64,000 bases of DNA from Thalassia testudinum. Taxonomy: Eukaryota; Streptophyta; Magnoliopsida; Alismatales; Hydrocharitaceae. Location: positions 93,474,001 through 93,538,000 of the forward strand of contig JAZHRO010000073.1 of NCBI GenBank assembly GCA_037157565.1, read 5' to 3'. The position numbers and the translations under genes are program-made. Each line of letters opens with the position of its first letter. Within the stretch, counting starts at the first letter, position 1. Under the pieces are notes generated by a model. That model worked only from the letters and a program-made list of their open reading frames with translations. It had not been told where the DNA came from and searched no databases. Below are positions 10,535 to 21,274 of the stretch, one piece after another.

Positions 10535-11544
10535 AAGTAAATCAGTAGTTACATCAAGCTTAGCTCTGTCAACCTCGATACCCCTATAGGAGATGACATG
10601 TCCGAGAACAATTCCCTCGTTACCATAAAATGACTTTTTTCCCAGGAAAGCATGAGGTTTACATCAATACATCTCCTAAGGATACGGGTCAGGTTGGCAA
10701 GATAGTCATCGAAAGATGGTCCAAAGACCGAAAAGTCATCCATGAAGACCTCGAGAAAGTCACCCACCATGTCATGAAATATTGCCAGCATACATCTCTG
10801 GAAAGTTGCTGGCGCGTTACAAAGTCCGAACGACATCCTTCTAAATGCAAAAGTATCGAAGGGGCAGGTAAAAGTGGTTTTCTCTTGGTCCCGGGGGTCA
10901 ATTGCCACCTGGTTATATCTTGAGAATCCATCCAGGAAATAGAAAAATTTATTTCCCGTTAACCACTCCAGGATTTGGTCAATGAAAGGTAGCGGAAAGT
11001 GATCTTTCTTAGTTGTAGCATTGAGTTTCCTATAATCTACACACATTCTCCAAGATGTAGGAGTGCGTGTATGGATGGATTCGCCCCTGTCATTGACACG
11101 GATGGTGAGTCCCGCCTTTTTGGGCACAACGTGAATCGGACTCACCTAGGGGCTATCGCTGATCGGGTAGATTTTACCCGCATCCAACCACTTAATAATT
11201 TCCTTCTTAATGACCTCCCGCATGTTAGGGTTGAGACGTCGCTGCATCTCACGGGAAGGTCGAGCCTCCTCCTCCGTATATATACGGTGAGTGCAATAGG
11301 AGAGGCTAATGCCAGATAAGTCTGATAAAGACCATCCAATGGTTGCCTTGTGTTCCATAAGGACCTTAGTTAGTTTGCACTCTTGCTCCCTAGTCAATTT
11401 TGAACTGATGATTATGGGGAGCATTTCATTTAGTCCCAAGAAAACATACTTAAGTGTCCTAGGCAGCTCTTTCAGCTCGGGAGTGGATGGTGAAAGATCT
11501 GGCATTTCTTGGGACGAGAGTGTCCTAGGCGGATCAGAAAACAA
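10535..11544 (-). pseudogene. Element C reverse transcriptase, broken
   Basis: The linker and N-terminal RT (11544-11146) contain L-K-Y-V-F-L-G, Y-C-T-H-R-I-Y and K-K-E-I-I-K-W-L-D-A-G, then stop where S-P-W-V would be expected, consistent with TGG to TAG. The same frame continues 11145-10549 with [25 protein letters not shown] and the catalytic F-M-D-D at 10735-10746. A frameshift follows H-F-M-V near 10620. All fingers and palm blocks are present and in order, so only a few lesions separate it from a full domain. Confidence 0.87.
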
Positions 11545-12656
11545 GTTAGGAGGAAGGAGTTGGCCCTCGATTGGCCAAGAAGAGGGGTTTCGTGGATAGA
11601 TGGATCCAAGAAGGAATAGCCCCAGTGAGTAGCATATGGGCTCAAGGTCCTAGTGTGGAGTTGCAACTCCGCCTGATTTGGCTGAAAAGAAAGGGCAATC
11701 CGATCTTCAGTAGTGTGGACCGGCGGTGAATAGCTCGGATATGACTCAGACCACGAGGTATGGGAAGCGGAGAAAACCTTGTCAGAAGTCTGGTCAGGAG
11801 AAGGTACGGGAATAGGGAGGGATGGGGGAACGTCACAATATGTGTCGGTCAGGCAATCGTCAGTGTTTATAGGTAATCCGCAGCAGTCAGAATAGGTCCC
11901 AATTAGTCCGATACACGTGCTAACGGCCATGTCCTCGTCAGACGTGTCATCCTCGATGCAATCATAATCAAAGTTCTTGGCTGCCTTGAAGATGTTAAGC
12001 TTGAGCTTTTCAGATCCAACGGCAATCTCAATACAGCCCGACTCGTAGTCGATATGGGTGCGGGTTGTGGCCAAGAAAGGTCGACCAAGGATAATCGGAC
12101 AATCAGAAAGTGAGCTAGGAACTTCCATATCTAAAACAAGAAAGTCAACAGGAAAACAGAGACTGTTGACCCTAACCACCACGTCTTCCACCACACCTTT
12201 TGGAATTTTGACAGAACGATCTGCCAACTGTAACGTGACAAGGGTGGGTTTCAGATTTCCCAAGGAAAATTTTTCGAGCATGATGGTTGGTATAAGATTG
12301 ATGGAAGATCCTAGATCAAGTAGGGCACGGTTAAAATTGCAGCCTTGGATGCTACAGGAAATAAGCGGTGTACCCGAATCTTTCTGCTTTGGTGGCAGAT
12401 TTGACAGTATAGCACAACTCGCATGAGGCGAGCGAACCACTGGATTCTTAGTTTTCTTTGACTGTCGCCTGGGTGTTGTGTAGTCTTTGAAAAATCCGGC
12501 GACAGTAGGTATGTGGTCGATAGCCTCTAGCAAGGGTACCTTGATTTCAACATCCCTGAACAAATTACACAAGTTATTAAAGGCTTGCGCATCTTTCTTT
12601 TTGTCTTTTGGCTCCCTCAGTAGAGCCTCAGGGAATGAGACTGATTCTGGCACCAA
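11472..12656 (-). CDS. Element C aspartic protease and linker (open segment)
   Basis: A 394-residue open frame. An Athila pre-protease block comes first (V-P-L-L-E-A-I-D-H-I-P and F-F-K-D-Y), then the catalytic L-L-D-L-G-S-S-I-N-L-I-P with D-L-G-S-S at 12303-12317, then I-L-G-R-P-F-L-A-T near 12075. The rest is a long, acidic and Ser/Pro-rich linker toward RT. The protease would cut the Gag-Pol polyprotein. The final part runs past the RT frame by frameshift at about 11530. This is the longest protease segment in the window. Its first Met is internal to the polyprotein. Confidence 0.85.
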   Translation of the reverse strand: MVPESVSFPEALLREPKDKKKDAQAFNNLCNLFRDVEIKVPLLEAIDHIPTVAGFFKDYTTPRRQSKKTKNPVVRSPHASCAILSNLPPKQKDSGTPLISCSIQGCNFNRALLDLGSSINLIPTIMLEKFSLGNLKPTLVTLQLADRSVKIPKGVVEDVVVRVNSLCFPVDFLVLDMEVPSSLSDCPIILGRPFLATTRTHIDYESGCIEIAVGSEKLKLNIFKAAKNFDYDCIEDDTSDEDMAVSTCIGLIGTYSDCCGLPINTDDCLTDTYCDVPPSLPIPVPSPDQTSDKVFSASHTSWSESYPSYSPPVHTTEDRIALSFQPNQAELQLHTRTLSPYATHWGYSFLDPSIHETPLLGQSRANSFLLTCFLIRLGHSRPKKCQIFHHPLPS

Positions 12657-14604
12657 TTTCGGTGTATCGTCCTCTCACAAATGCGGTGCGCATCCCGAAT
12701 GAGAGGGCGATGAAGAAGATGGGCCAGGATCAGGTCGAGGCGGATCGATGGTCTACTTACCACTCCTCGTAGTGATCGCATTGGACGATGCGGGTCCAGT
12801 GGGATCATAGGAGGAGGAGGGTTCGCAATAGGGACATAAGAGTGAGGTGCTGCAGCGGGATTAGCCTGAAATCCCGGTGGAATGCTCGGAGCCTGCAGAA
12901 TTTGATGAACCTGCCCCTGAGAAGGTTGTACCTGTGGTTGAGGACCACGGGGTACGAAATTTCGCGGGTTGGGCTGGAAGAGTGCCCTGAGATTGAGTCG
13001 CCACGCGTAGTTGACTGATCTCAGCATTCAGCTGCGCCAATTGGTGCTGAAGAGAGGTCATGTTCCCTTCATGGCTCTTTGACATTTCCGTCATCATTCG
13101 CATCAATTTATTAAGAGGACTTGATGCGTGTTCTGTTTGCGGTATGCAAGGACCCGATGGTGGATTTGCCATAGGATTAGATTGGGCCCTTGGGATGACG
13201 GGTGCGGACGGTTGCATTGGTCCACCCGCGGGGTTTTGGTGCTGCAGGTTGTTGGACCATGCGAAGTTCGGATGATTTTTCCACCCTGGGTTATAAGTGG
13301 CAGAGAACGGGTTGTTCCCTAGGGCACAAGCGTCTTCTATGCCAGAAGATGTGTCCACATGTAAATACGCATCCGAGCACACGGAGGCTTGGTCCTCCGT
13401 GTCAAAATACTGGCTCGCAGAAGCCAGATCCACATGACTTACCGAATCGCTCGACGCGACACTCGGTAAGGAAGGTCTTACGGGGTTTCTCAGGATAAGC
13501 CTGGTGTTGGAAGAATTGGAATTGTGACGAAGTGGTGAGGTGGGGGTGTTTGCCATAGAACGGGTGGGGTTGGCTAGAATCTCGTCCAGCTTCTTGTGCA
13601 CGATGGAGACTTCATCCAATTTCTGTGCGATAAGGCTGAGATCTGTGGATGAATGGGAGGGTCCCGTGTCAACTTCGTGGACATTACGGGGCAGGCTGGT
13701 ATGATTAAAGGTGACAATGGAAGCATTATTCATTGAGTTTTCGCTCATATTTTCAAATAATTCGAATGCTCCATTCTTGTCTTTATTCATGAAATTCCCT
13801 CCGCAGGAAGCGTCTGCAATCTGCTTCAAAGTCTTATTTAGCCCATAGTAGAAAATCTGGGTTATATGCCACTTAGGCAGACCGTGGTGCAGACACTTCC
13901 TGAGGAGGTCATTATATCTCTCCCATGCCTCATGAAACTGTTCGCCATTTTGTTGCATAAATGAAGTGATAGCACGGCGAAGTGCATTGGTTCGCTCGAT
14001 TGGGAAGAACTTCTTGAGAAACGTTGTTCGCATCTCTTCCCAAGAGTGGATGGTTCTCCCAAGCGTGCGTAACCACTGCGACGCTTTATCTCGTAATGAA
14101 AACGAGAACATTTTCATGAGGACTATAGGTAGCCCGATATTTCTTGGTTTAACAGTTTCAACCAATCGGGTTAAGTCTTCCAAGTGGAGAAAAGGATCTT
14201 CACTTGCAAGACCATGGAAGTGAAAATTTATCAGGCCAATTATGTTAGTTTTCAATTCAAAGTCGTCCCCGCCCATGGGGACTCGAATTTGTCCTATGGT
14301 CTCTGTAGCAGCGGGATTCTGATAGGAGCTAAGAGACCTAGGCTCCTCCAGTTCGGGAGGTTCTGCATTTCCTCCTTTCCCTAATGGCCTCAATTTGTTC
14401 ATTATACATTTCCAGTAGGGTTTGGAGGCAGGTTATGGGATCTAAGGCTCCACCACCTGGTGGGTTTTGAGGGTGGTTTCCTCCCTCGGGATTTGGGAGT
14501 GGGCGTGCAGCCATGTTTGTGGAGGAGGAGGACGATTCGGCCTCTTTTCTAAAATTATCACGCAATTCACACAGTTCAGGGTTTTGTGACCTCCTCCCAA
14601 ACAT
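12657..14604 (-). pseudogene. Element C gag, frameshifted
   Basis: Gag forms the particle and binds RNA. The likely start is Met at 14604, M-F-G-R-R-S, as in element B. A frameshift near 14370 moves to the 513-residue frame 14402-12861. That frame holds the retrotransposon gag core (F-S-F-S-L-R-D-K-A-S-Q-W-L, F-L-K-K-F-F-P, H-E-A-W-E-R-Y-N-D-L-L-R-K-C) and the Athila block N-P-F-S-A-T-Y-N-P-G-W-K-N-H-P-N-F. A second shift near 12990 leads to a Pro/Gln-rich C-terminus. I see no CCHC zinc knuckle. Confidence 0.85.
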
Positions 14605-15968
14605 GCACTACCGTTAGAAGAATTGGGGGGATACGAAGGGAAAAGAGATGAGAGAAATGACGCTGCAAAGGTACACTTGATGACAAATCAATACAATCAA
14701 ATTCCTAACCTCTACAGTGTGCCCTTAGACCTAAAGACCTAAGTTACCTACTATCACAACCTACGGAACCGAATGCGAGCACTGCGGAACCATCGGGGCA
14801 GATTGAAAGGCCGTTTGCCCTAGTCTTAGACACCCGATAGCACACGGGAACCCTCACCAGCACGTAGGCGCTACATGCAGGTAGTTAGACCTCCAATCCT
14901 TAATAAGGGTCAAGTTGCTGCCAATTTTAGTTAGAGGCTTAGGATCAAGTGCTTCTGGAATGTGAAGGGTGTTATTTACGTGTAATTCCCAAGTGATTGA
15001 TTTTATGAGAGTGTGTAAACCAAGCATGCAACGGGGAATCTCCCCGAATTGAAGTTTTAATTGGTGAATGGTTTTTAGAGTTCAGCCTTAAGTAGCATGG
15101 ATTTTAGGATTTCGCTGAATTACCACTTCAACCAATCTCTGGGTTTTGAGAGAATACAAGTTTTCTTCTAAGCCCAACAAACCCTTCTTCAATGTTAGTT
15201 GGTTAATGCATGCTAAAATGCAATGGGCTTCCCTAGATGGAGATTTCTATGTGTGGATGCATGAATCAGTTTTAGATTAATGTGAAAGGGAGCCAAAGCA
15301 TTTCAATTCAAGTGCTCTCAATCACCAAAAATGATTTCCACACACAAGGCTCAACCATAAGATAAAGAAAATCAAATTGTTGGGGTTGAGGTATTCGGGA
15401 TCGAATCTTAGGCACGTGAAAGGTCGTGGTGGGTTTGGAATCAACTTAATTCCAAGTCTCCCCACCAAAAATGTGATCCCGAATTGCAGATAAATGAGGC
15501 AAAGAGGGATGGAAATCAATCTATTTATTTTGCCTCAAAGAGTACTTCACACGGTGAAAGATTCAAGAATCAAGATTCTAGGATCTTCGCTATGCGAAGT
15601 TTGGCGGGAAATCCCGGGGCGGTGGGAGTGATGACAAACAATCAAACAAGTGATTTTTAATCCACTTGCCCCAAGAGATCCAAAGAAGTGTTTTTAGTTT
15701 TTTTTTTTTATTAAGGTGACAAGTTGACCTAAGTTGCTAAGAAAGAAAGACCTACTTGTTCAGCAACGTGTGCGAAGCTCCAGTGTGGTGCAGGCATCTT
15801 CACGCTCTCGTTACCGCCTTGGATCTGCCCACGTCTCCGACTTGATCTGCCTGTCTTCTCCTTGCAACTGGTTCACCTGCACAGCAACAAACGAAAACAC
15901 CCGTGAAGAGAAGGGTGTGAGAAGAGAAAAATTAAAGGAATGGAGTAAAAACTTACTTGAATGTGCAC
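14605..15968 (-). other. 5' leader of element C
   Basis: Untranslated region between the PBS and gag. No frame or strong repeat was seen. A similar leader of 0.9-1.5 kb occurs in elements A, B and E. Confidence 0.7.
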
Positions 15969-15986
15969 TTCCCTGGAACGGCGCCA
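15969..15986 (-). promoter_or_regulatory. Primer-binding site of element C (tRNA-Asp)
   Basis: The plus strand reads TTCCCTGGAACGGCGCCA. It agrees at 15 of 18 positions with the plant tRNA-Asp 3' end TCCCCGGCAACGGCGCCA. It lies 7 nt from the 5' LTR, fixing the element orientation. Confidence 0.85.
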
Positions 15987-16593
15987 GAAAAGAGCTATGG
16001 TCGAGCCCGGATAGGTTATGTTAATATGGTGATTTTATCGTTGTAATGTGTATAGTGGTTAACCTAAATCAAGCCTAACCATCTCTTTACAAAATTTTTA
16101 ACCTGGCCTACTTGATTTTATCTTGGTCACTTTTAGACCCAGGGTTGAACTCAGGGAAGTGGGATTAGAAGAAGTTTCTACGCCTTTCCTACAACGAATC
16201 TCTTCCATTCACTTATTATTTTTTGGTGTTCTTTTATTTAAGATTTTTTTCTGATAATTTTTATCCTTGAGGTACATCCTCAAAATCAGGTTATTAGCTT
16301 TGAGCCAAATTAGGGTTCCAAAACTGGTCTTGCTATTCGCAAGACTGAGTACCTGTAAGTCAAGGATTTTCTTTTCTCTTTTATATATATTTTTTTATCT
16401 TTTTAATTGCAGAAAAGAGAAATAGAAATAAGATCAATATAGTATATATATGTATATAGGGGTGGGGGTGGAGGTGGAAATGGCATGTAGCACGGTGTCG
16501 AGTTGATCATCATCTAGGAAGACGCAACCAATAGGACGAAGTGCTGCGTGGAGTGTAGGATGGATGGGTGGAAGATGTGTGAGAAAATGCTTT

Positions 16594-16656
16594 CTATACG
16601 AGTATATCGTGGAATATTAGCAACTGGTGCAGATATTCCCGCGATACAACGTATGG
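16594..16656. repeat. Inverted repeat in the 5' LTR of C
   Basis: Arms 16594-16617 and 16633-16656 correspond to 3802-3864. The left arm has drifted more than the right arm. Confidence 0.65.
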
Positions 16657-16669
16657 TAGGTGATATGAA

Positions 16670-17245
16670 AAAATATATATATGTATATATGTAAATATAT
16701 ATCTATATGTATATATATATGGTTATAATTATATAGGTATATGTGTACTTATATATGTATATATGTATATATATATAGGTATGTAAATATATGTATAGAT
16801 AGATGTATCTATATGTATATGTATATATTTATAATTGTATATATATGTATGTATATATAACTATGTATATAGATATAGATATGTATATATAGATATATAT
16901 ATATGTATATATATAGTAATATATGTATATAGTTATATAAATGTGTATATGTATATATATATATTTTAGTATAAGTATCTATGTATATAGATATATGTAG
17001 ATAGATATACATATATATGTATATATGTATTTATAGTTATAGATATATGTACATATGTATGTATATTTGTATATATATATGTATAAATATATGTGTATAT
17101 ATATGTATATATATATTTGTATATATATACTTATACTTAGTTATATAGGTACTAATATATGTATAGATATATGTATATATCTATATGTATATAAATATAT
17201 ATAGATATAAATATATATATGTATATATATATATAAGTATATAGT
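16670..17245. repeat. TA-rich microsatellite in the 5' LTR of C
   Basis: Irregular TATATATG/TATAGA repeats matching 3880-4475. There is no coding content. Confidence 0.88.
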
Positions 17246-17571
17246 AGTGTATAAGTGAGAGTGTGTGTGTGTATGTGTTTGCAGAGAGAGTGAGAGAGTG
17301 CTGTGAGAGAGAGAGAGGTCCAGCCATGCCATGAGCCGTGGAGAAGAAAGTCAAATAAAAATAAAAATAAAAATAAAGATGGTGAATTTGCGAGGCAGCA
17401 CTTGACGAATATGTTAATTTCAAGGCCATTTTATTCACTCTCCCCTCTCAAATAAATGCATGCATGCGTCTATTTTTACAAATGCGACTATGGCTACCTA
17501 ATATACACAGGCAATGCTTGGAAATAGCACAAGATGGCACAATTATTGGTGTATTTTTGCTGTGCAATCAA

Positions 17572-17842
17572 CCTCCAGCATATTCGGGTTTAGCCGTCTT
17601 TGAGGTTGTCTCGAAGGTTTCACGCCCTCATCCGTGTAGATGTGATGAGTGCAATATGAGGGGCGAATACCACGGAGATCAGCAATACTCCACCTGATAG
17701 CAGCCCTATAATCTTGCAGTGTAGAAATCAATTGGTGCTCCTGTTCTTGGGTTAAGTAGATATTGATAATGACTGGGTATGTCTCACTTTCGCCCAAGAA
17801 CACATATTTAAGTGAGTCAGGTAAGGGCTTCAATTCAATCAC
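17572..17842 (-). pseudogene. Element E RT, N-terminal part
   Basis: Encodes L-K-P-L-P-D-S-L-K-Y-V-F-L-G, then Y-C-T-H-H-I-Y-T-D-E-G and R-R-L-N-P-N-M-L-E-V, and is cut by the edge of element C. The protein continues at 3184 with V-K-K-E-I-I-K-W-L-D. These blocks are the start of an Athila RT. The residues that follow in the same frame toward lower coordinates are LTR sequence. Confidence 0.85.
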
Positions 17843-17882
17843 GGGTGGGTCAGAGTCAGAAATGAGAGTGGGAGGAGCAGAA

Positions 17883-18600
17883 TCAAGGGTGGGAATCTAC
17901 TGATCCATATGCACGTGAATTCTCGCTGTCGCTCCTTGTGAAATAATTTGTTGTGGCTGCGTTAACGGGAAACCCGTTGGCTGTAGTCACATCTGTCAAC
18001 AACAGGGGCGATTCAATAATGTGTGGATTAGGATAGCTGGATTGAGGGGTGCTGTGGTCAGAAGCACACCCTAAACAGTAAGATCCTTGGGGAGATATGT
18101 GTAGTGTAGTGGTTTCAGTCCCGTGTGGATCGAGGTCCAAGAACCCTGATAATGTAGATTGGGTCGTCACAAAGGAGCCCAATGTTACCACAGTATGCCG
18201 CATCTTCGTCTTCACCATCGTCCTCTATTCGATCACAGTTGAAGTTCTTTGCTGCCCTGAATATGTCCAGTCGAAGTCGCTCATTGCCTAGGGCTATCTC
18301 CATACACCCAGATGCACAATCGATGTTCACTTGGGCTGTCTCCAGAATCACGGCGCTAGCCTCTTTCGACAATACCGCCTGTCGTCCAATTCTCCGCTGT
18401 CGCTTTGGGGTACAATAGTCCTTGAAGAACCTAGTGACAGCGGGAATGTGATCAATTGCCTCGAGGAGGGGGACCTGAATATGTACTTCCTTGAACATCG
18501 ATTTTAGGTCCTCAAAATTTCGCATGTCCTTTTCCCGTACTGCATTTCTTGTCAAAGCCTCAGGAAAAGGACGGTAATCTCAGGGTCAAGTGGCCTCTTA
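17883..18600 (-). pseudogene. Element E protease region with the catalytic core deleted
   Basis: The frame 18555-18115 carries the pre-protease block (V-P-L-L-E-A-I-D-H-I-P, F-F-K-D-Y-C-T-P-K-R) and goes directly from S-A-V-I-L to T-A-Q-V-N-I-D-C near 18340. In B and C about 105 residues lie between these points, including D-L-G-[AS] and I-L-G-R-P-F. The frame stays open across the junction, so the deletion is in frame and removes the active site. The downstream linker (18218-17883) is in another frame, so there is at least one further frameshift. Confidence 0.8.
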
Positions 18601-19673
18601 CCCTTATCTACCGCAGGTGGCTCTTGAGATGGACTGGAACCTGCCTGCGGCGAAGGGTGGGAAAAATCAGGACTCGCCTGCCTAAGTAGTGGGTCAAATG
18701 TCTTCCTTCCGCTCCTCAAAGAGACAGCATGTGCATCGGCTTACTATCCATGAGGTGGTGGGGGAGCGGAAGGGGCAGAATACGCGGGGTTTTGCAAAGG
18801 TGGCTAGTCTTGTGCGTAATCGGGTGGTGTAGGAGGCGCCTGTAGTATGGCATGTGCCTGTCCCTGCGATGCCTGAAACCTAGGCGGGGTGCCTTGGTTT
18901 TTCACATATCGAGGATTCGAGACGGGTTGGGAGGGCAAGGCTCCCTGAGTCCTATGCTCTTGCAACAGCTGGTTCTGCATGTTCTGTATGGTCTGTATTT
19001 GATCAGCCATCGCCTTCATAATCTGCAAGCTATCCTGTGTGGATTTCCTCATTGATTCTTGCAGCTCCTCTTTCAGTGCATCCAAAGGGTCAGCCCACTT
19101 TGGAGGGTGGCTGGCAGCTTAGTGCAGCGGCTGTTATAAAGAGCAGGGTTGCTGCTGATGCAGATGGCTGCTGCCTAGGGTACATGTTTTGCGATTCTCG
19201 TATTGCCTAGTCTGGTATTATGGATCTTGATGTGGTCTCTGTGAATGACCAGACCAAGAGAAGTTTGGAAGCTGGCGCCACCCAGGGTTATACGTCTTTG
19301 AATACGGGTTATTACACCCATATCTTTGGAGAGCACTATCGTCCTCGTAGGTCGAAGATGTATGAGATGTATATCCGTCAAGGGGATATGCATTATAATC
19401 TACGGGTGGTGCGTAACCATGGTCGTAAGGTGCCAGATTTGGATTATTTACGGGATCCTGATATGAGAGATCTCATAAATACAGAGAAGATGCATCCCGA
19501 GTGAGTAGATTAACTAGAGCAGGAGGGGCTCGAGGTGCATAGGAAGGTCTTGAGGCGGCAGAGCTCAAGTCAGATTGACCCTGACTGATCTGGTCAATCT
19601 TCTTCTCGATTAGATTTATTTTATCCAGCTACTTGACGATGATATCCATGTTGGCTCAAATAGACTCGGTGTG
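18601..19673 (-). pseudogene. Element E gag, C-terminal part, degenerate
   Basis: Shows the block N-P-Y-S-K-T-Y-N-P-G-W near 19290, and a heptad-like, Gln-rich stretch at 19085-18804 (A-M-A-D-Q-I-Q-T-I-Q-N-M-Q-N-Q). Several stops interrupt it, at about 19475, 19210 and 19120. It is cut at 19673 by element A-outer and continues upstream at 55524. Confidence 0.78.
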
Positions 19674-20557
19674 AGCCTTGACGAGTCGATTGTTCGCTTT
19701 AAAGTCATTTGCAGTTTTATGTGGTGGAAAAATCGACTAATCAATATTTAAAAAGAAATAACCACTCGCAGAGGAGTGGGTCGTATCCACAGGGAGGCAA
19801 TGACGTATTTAAATTCGCACCAGTTAAAAACGTTTGTTCGTAGTTAGTTTGGACAAGAATCAAGCCAGAATTGCCTTCAGATTAAGGTTGAAACAAGAAA
19901 CAATGCTGAAATAGCAATTATGAGTAACTAGAGGATATTTGTCGCAATGCAGAATCAATAAAATATTAATAAAAATTGACAATGGCAGAAAATGTAATTT
20001 TTAATGGCCCGATTATTGTAGCAAAATAGGGGATTTTTCCCCTTTGGCGTGCGCGATGAGGAGTGGACGGTCGGACGCGGGAAGCTCGGAGGAAGTCCCT
20101 TGGAGCGAGGGCGTCGAAACGGTGGTGGCGGCGTGTCACGTGGTGGCCGGAGGCGGCCGGACGACCTCCGGAGGAGGTGGCCGCAGCCGGTGCTGCAGCT
20201 ACTGTTGGCGGGCGGAGCGCGCGGTGAAGGCAGGTGCCGGAGCATGCGTGGCCTGTTGGCGGTGAGGACTGCCGCGTGCTGCTGCTGCGTGTTGGCTGGA
20301 GGCGTGGGCATGCACTGTAGCCGGTGCGCGCTCTGTTGACAGTGAGAGCAGGTGCGGCAGGCATGGGGAAGGTGCTCCGGGAGTGGGAGTGATTCTGCAG
20401 GTGCGGCTGCAGCTGGCGTGGGTGCGTAGGCGGTGAGAGTGGGAGGAAGTGGCGGGTTCTTGCGTGCGACTGGATGTGAGCGGGTAGCTGCTGCGGCGTG
20501 GGTGGTGGAAGTGAAGTAGGAGGACAGAGATTGCTGCTGGAGTGGGGGGTGGACTTC

Positions 20558-20585
20558 AGACGTCCGAGAAATTTCCTGGACGTCT
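20558..20585. repeat. GACGTCC palindrome in A-outer 3' LTR
   Basis: A degraded copy of the 28-bp palindrome that is perfect at 54818-54845. Two positions no longer pair. It lies downstream of the TATA box in element orientation. Confidence 0.8.
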
Positions 20586-21008
20586 TAACTAACTGAAAGA
20601 GTGATTGCACAATAGCTGCGGCGGTGGTTGTTGGTGACGACGGCGAGAGAGATGCATGCTAAGGTGCTCACGGTAATGCGGACAAGCTCCGAATGGCAGT
20701 GTGGTCTGTCACACCACACGCCCACGGTGGTGGAGACTCGCCGCCACGGTTGAGGCCGGCGGTATGGAATGGAAGAGAGGAGATCTCTCTGCACAGTGGT
20801 GGTCGGTGGTGGAGGCCTCTCGAGCTCGGTTGCCTCCCTCTTTAGGTAGTGGCCTGCACAAATTTGAAATCAGCTGCTCGACCAGATCCAACATATCCGC
20901 TCCTCGTTAAATGGGTTCTTCACTGTGGTAGCTGGTGGCGTTGGAGCGACTGCCAGCTGTTCCTGCAAGAAGAAGAATAAAGAAAATAATGTTAAAATAT
21001 TATGGTCA

Positions 21009-21016
21009 TTTATATA
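21009..21016 (-). promoter_or_regulatory. TATA box in A-outer 3' LTR
   Basis: Minus strand TATATAAA, about 240 bp from the LTR start. It is conserved in all four A LTRs. Confidence 0.6.
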
Positions 21017-21257
21017 CTGACCCTCAACTTTTATGTTAATGAAAACAATGTACCTAATTGGTTAACTAATTAGATGAATGTCATTCTAAGCTAATTCTAA
21101 ATGCACTTAAAATATGAATGCAATGCATGGATTATGTAATTAAATTAAAAATATGAATTAATTTATTTACATCCTAATTTATGCTAAATAAATGTTAGAA
21201 TTAACCTAATGTCTAGGCACTTAAATACTTAAATAGCCCACAACTATGGGCTAATCA

Positions 21258-21274
21258 AATACCCCCATGCCTAG
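21258..21274 (-). promoter_or_regulatory. Terminal polypurine tract of A-outer
   Basis: The minus strand reads CTAGGCATGGGGGTATT and abuts the LTR start TGATTAG. The preceding GGGACTAGCAAAA is shared with element B. Confidence 0.78.

Larger units (their letters stand above)
3185..17570 (-). mobile_element. Element C: complete-length Athila-type retrotransposon inserted in E's RT
   Basis: C has a 3' LTR on the left (3185-7248) and a 5' LTR on the right (15994-17570), with integrase, RNase H, RT, protease and gag between them on the minus strand. The interrupted E frame reads ...N-P-N-M-L-E-V before the right edge and V-K-K-E-I-I-K after the left edge, fixing the insertion point. The flanks AACAA (3180-3184) and ATCAA (17567-17571) look like a target duplication with one change. 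The outer LTR boundary is uncertain by about 4 nt, because that duplication would place the LTR end at 17566 whereas the LTRs match each other to 17570. All genes carry lesions. Confidence 0.9.
15994..17570 (-). repeat. 5' LTR of element C, 1.6 kb short form
   Basis: Starts AGCTATGGTCGAGCCCGG like 3184 onward and ends TGCTGTGCAATCA like 7237-7248. It lacks the 2.4-kb middle of the left LTR, with the junction after a GA repeat at about 17313. It keeps the TA-rich tract and an (AAAAT) run at 17349-17376. Confidence 0.88.
19679..21257 (-). repeat. 3' LTR of A-outer
   Basis: Runs from TGACGAGTCG to GGGCTAATCA (plus strand) and is 1579 bp long. It matches 53933-55518. A short stem TAGCCCA/TGGGCTA sits at its right end. 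Confidence 0.92.

Noticed and set aside
20049..20610. Long frames in A-outer LTR (also 31397-32409 and 40920-41675)
   Set aside because: Frames on both strands arise from GC-rich repeats and vary among the four A LTRs; no domain is present.
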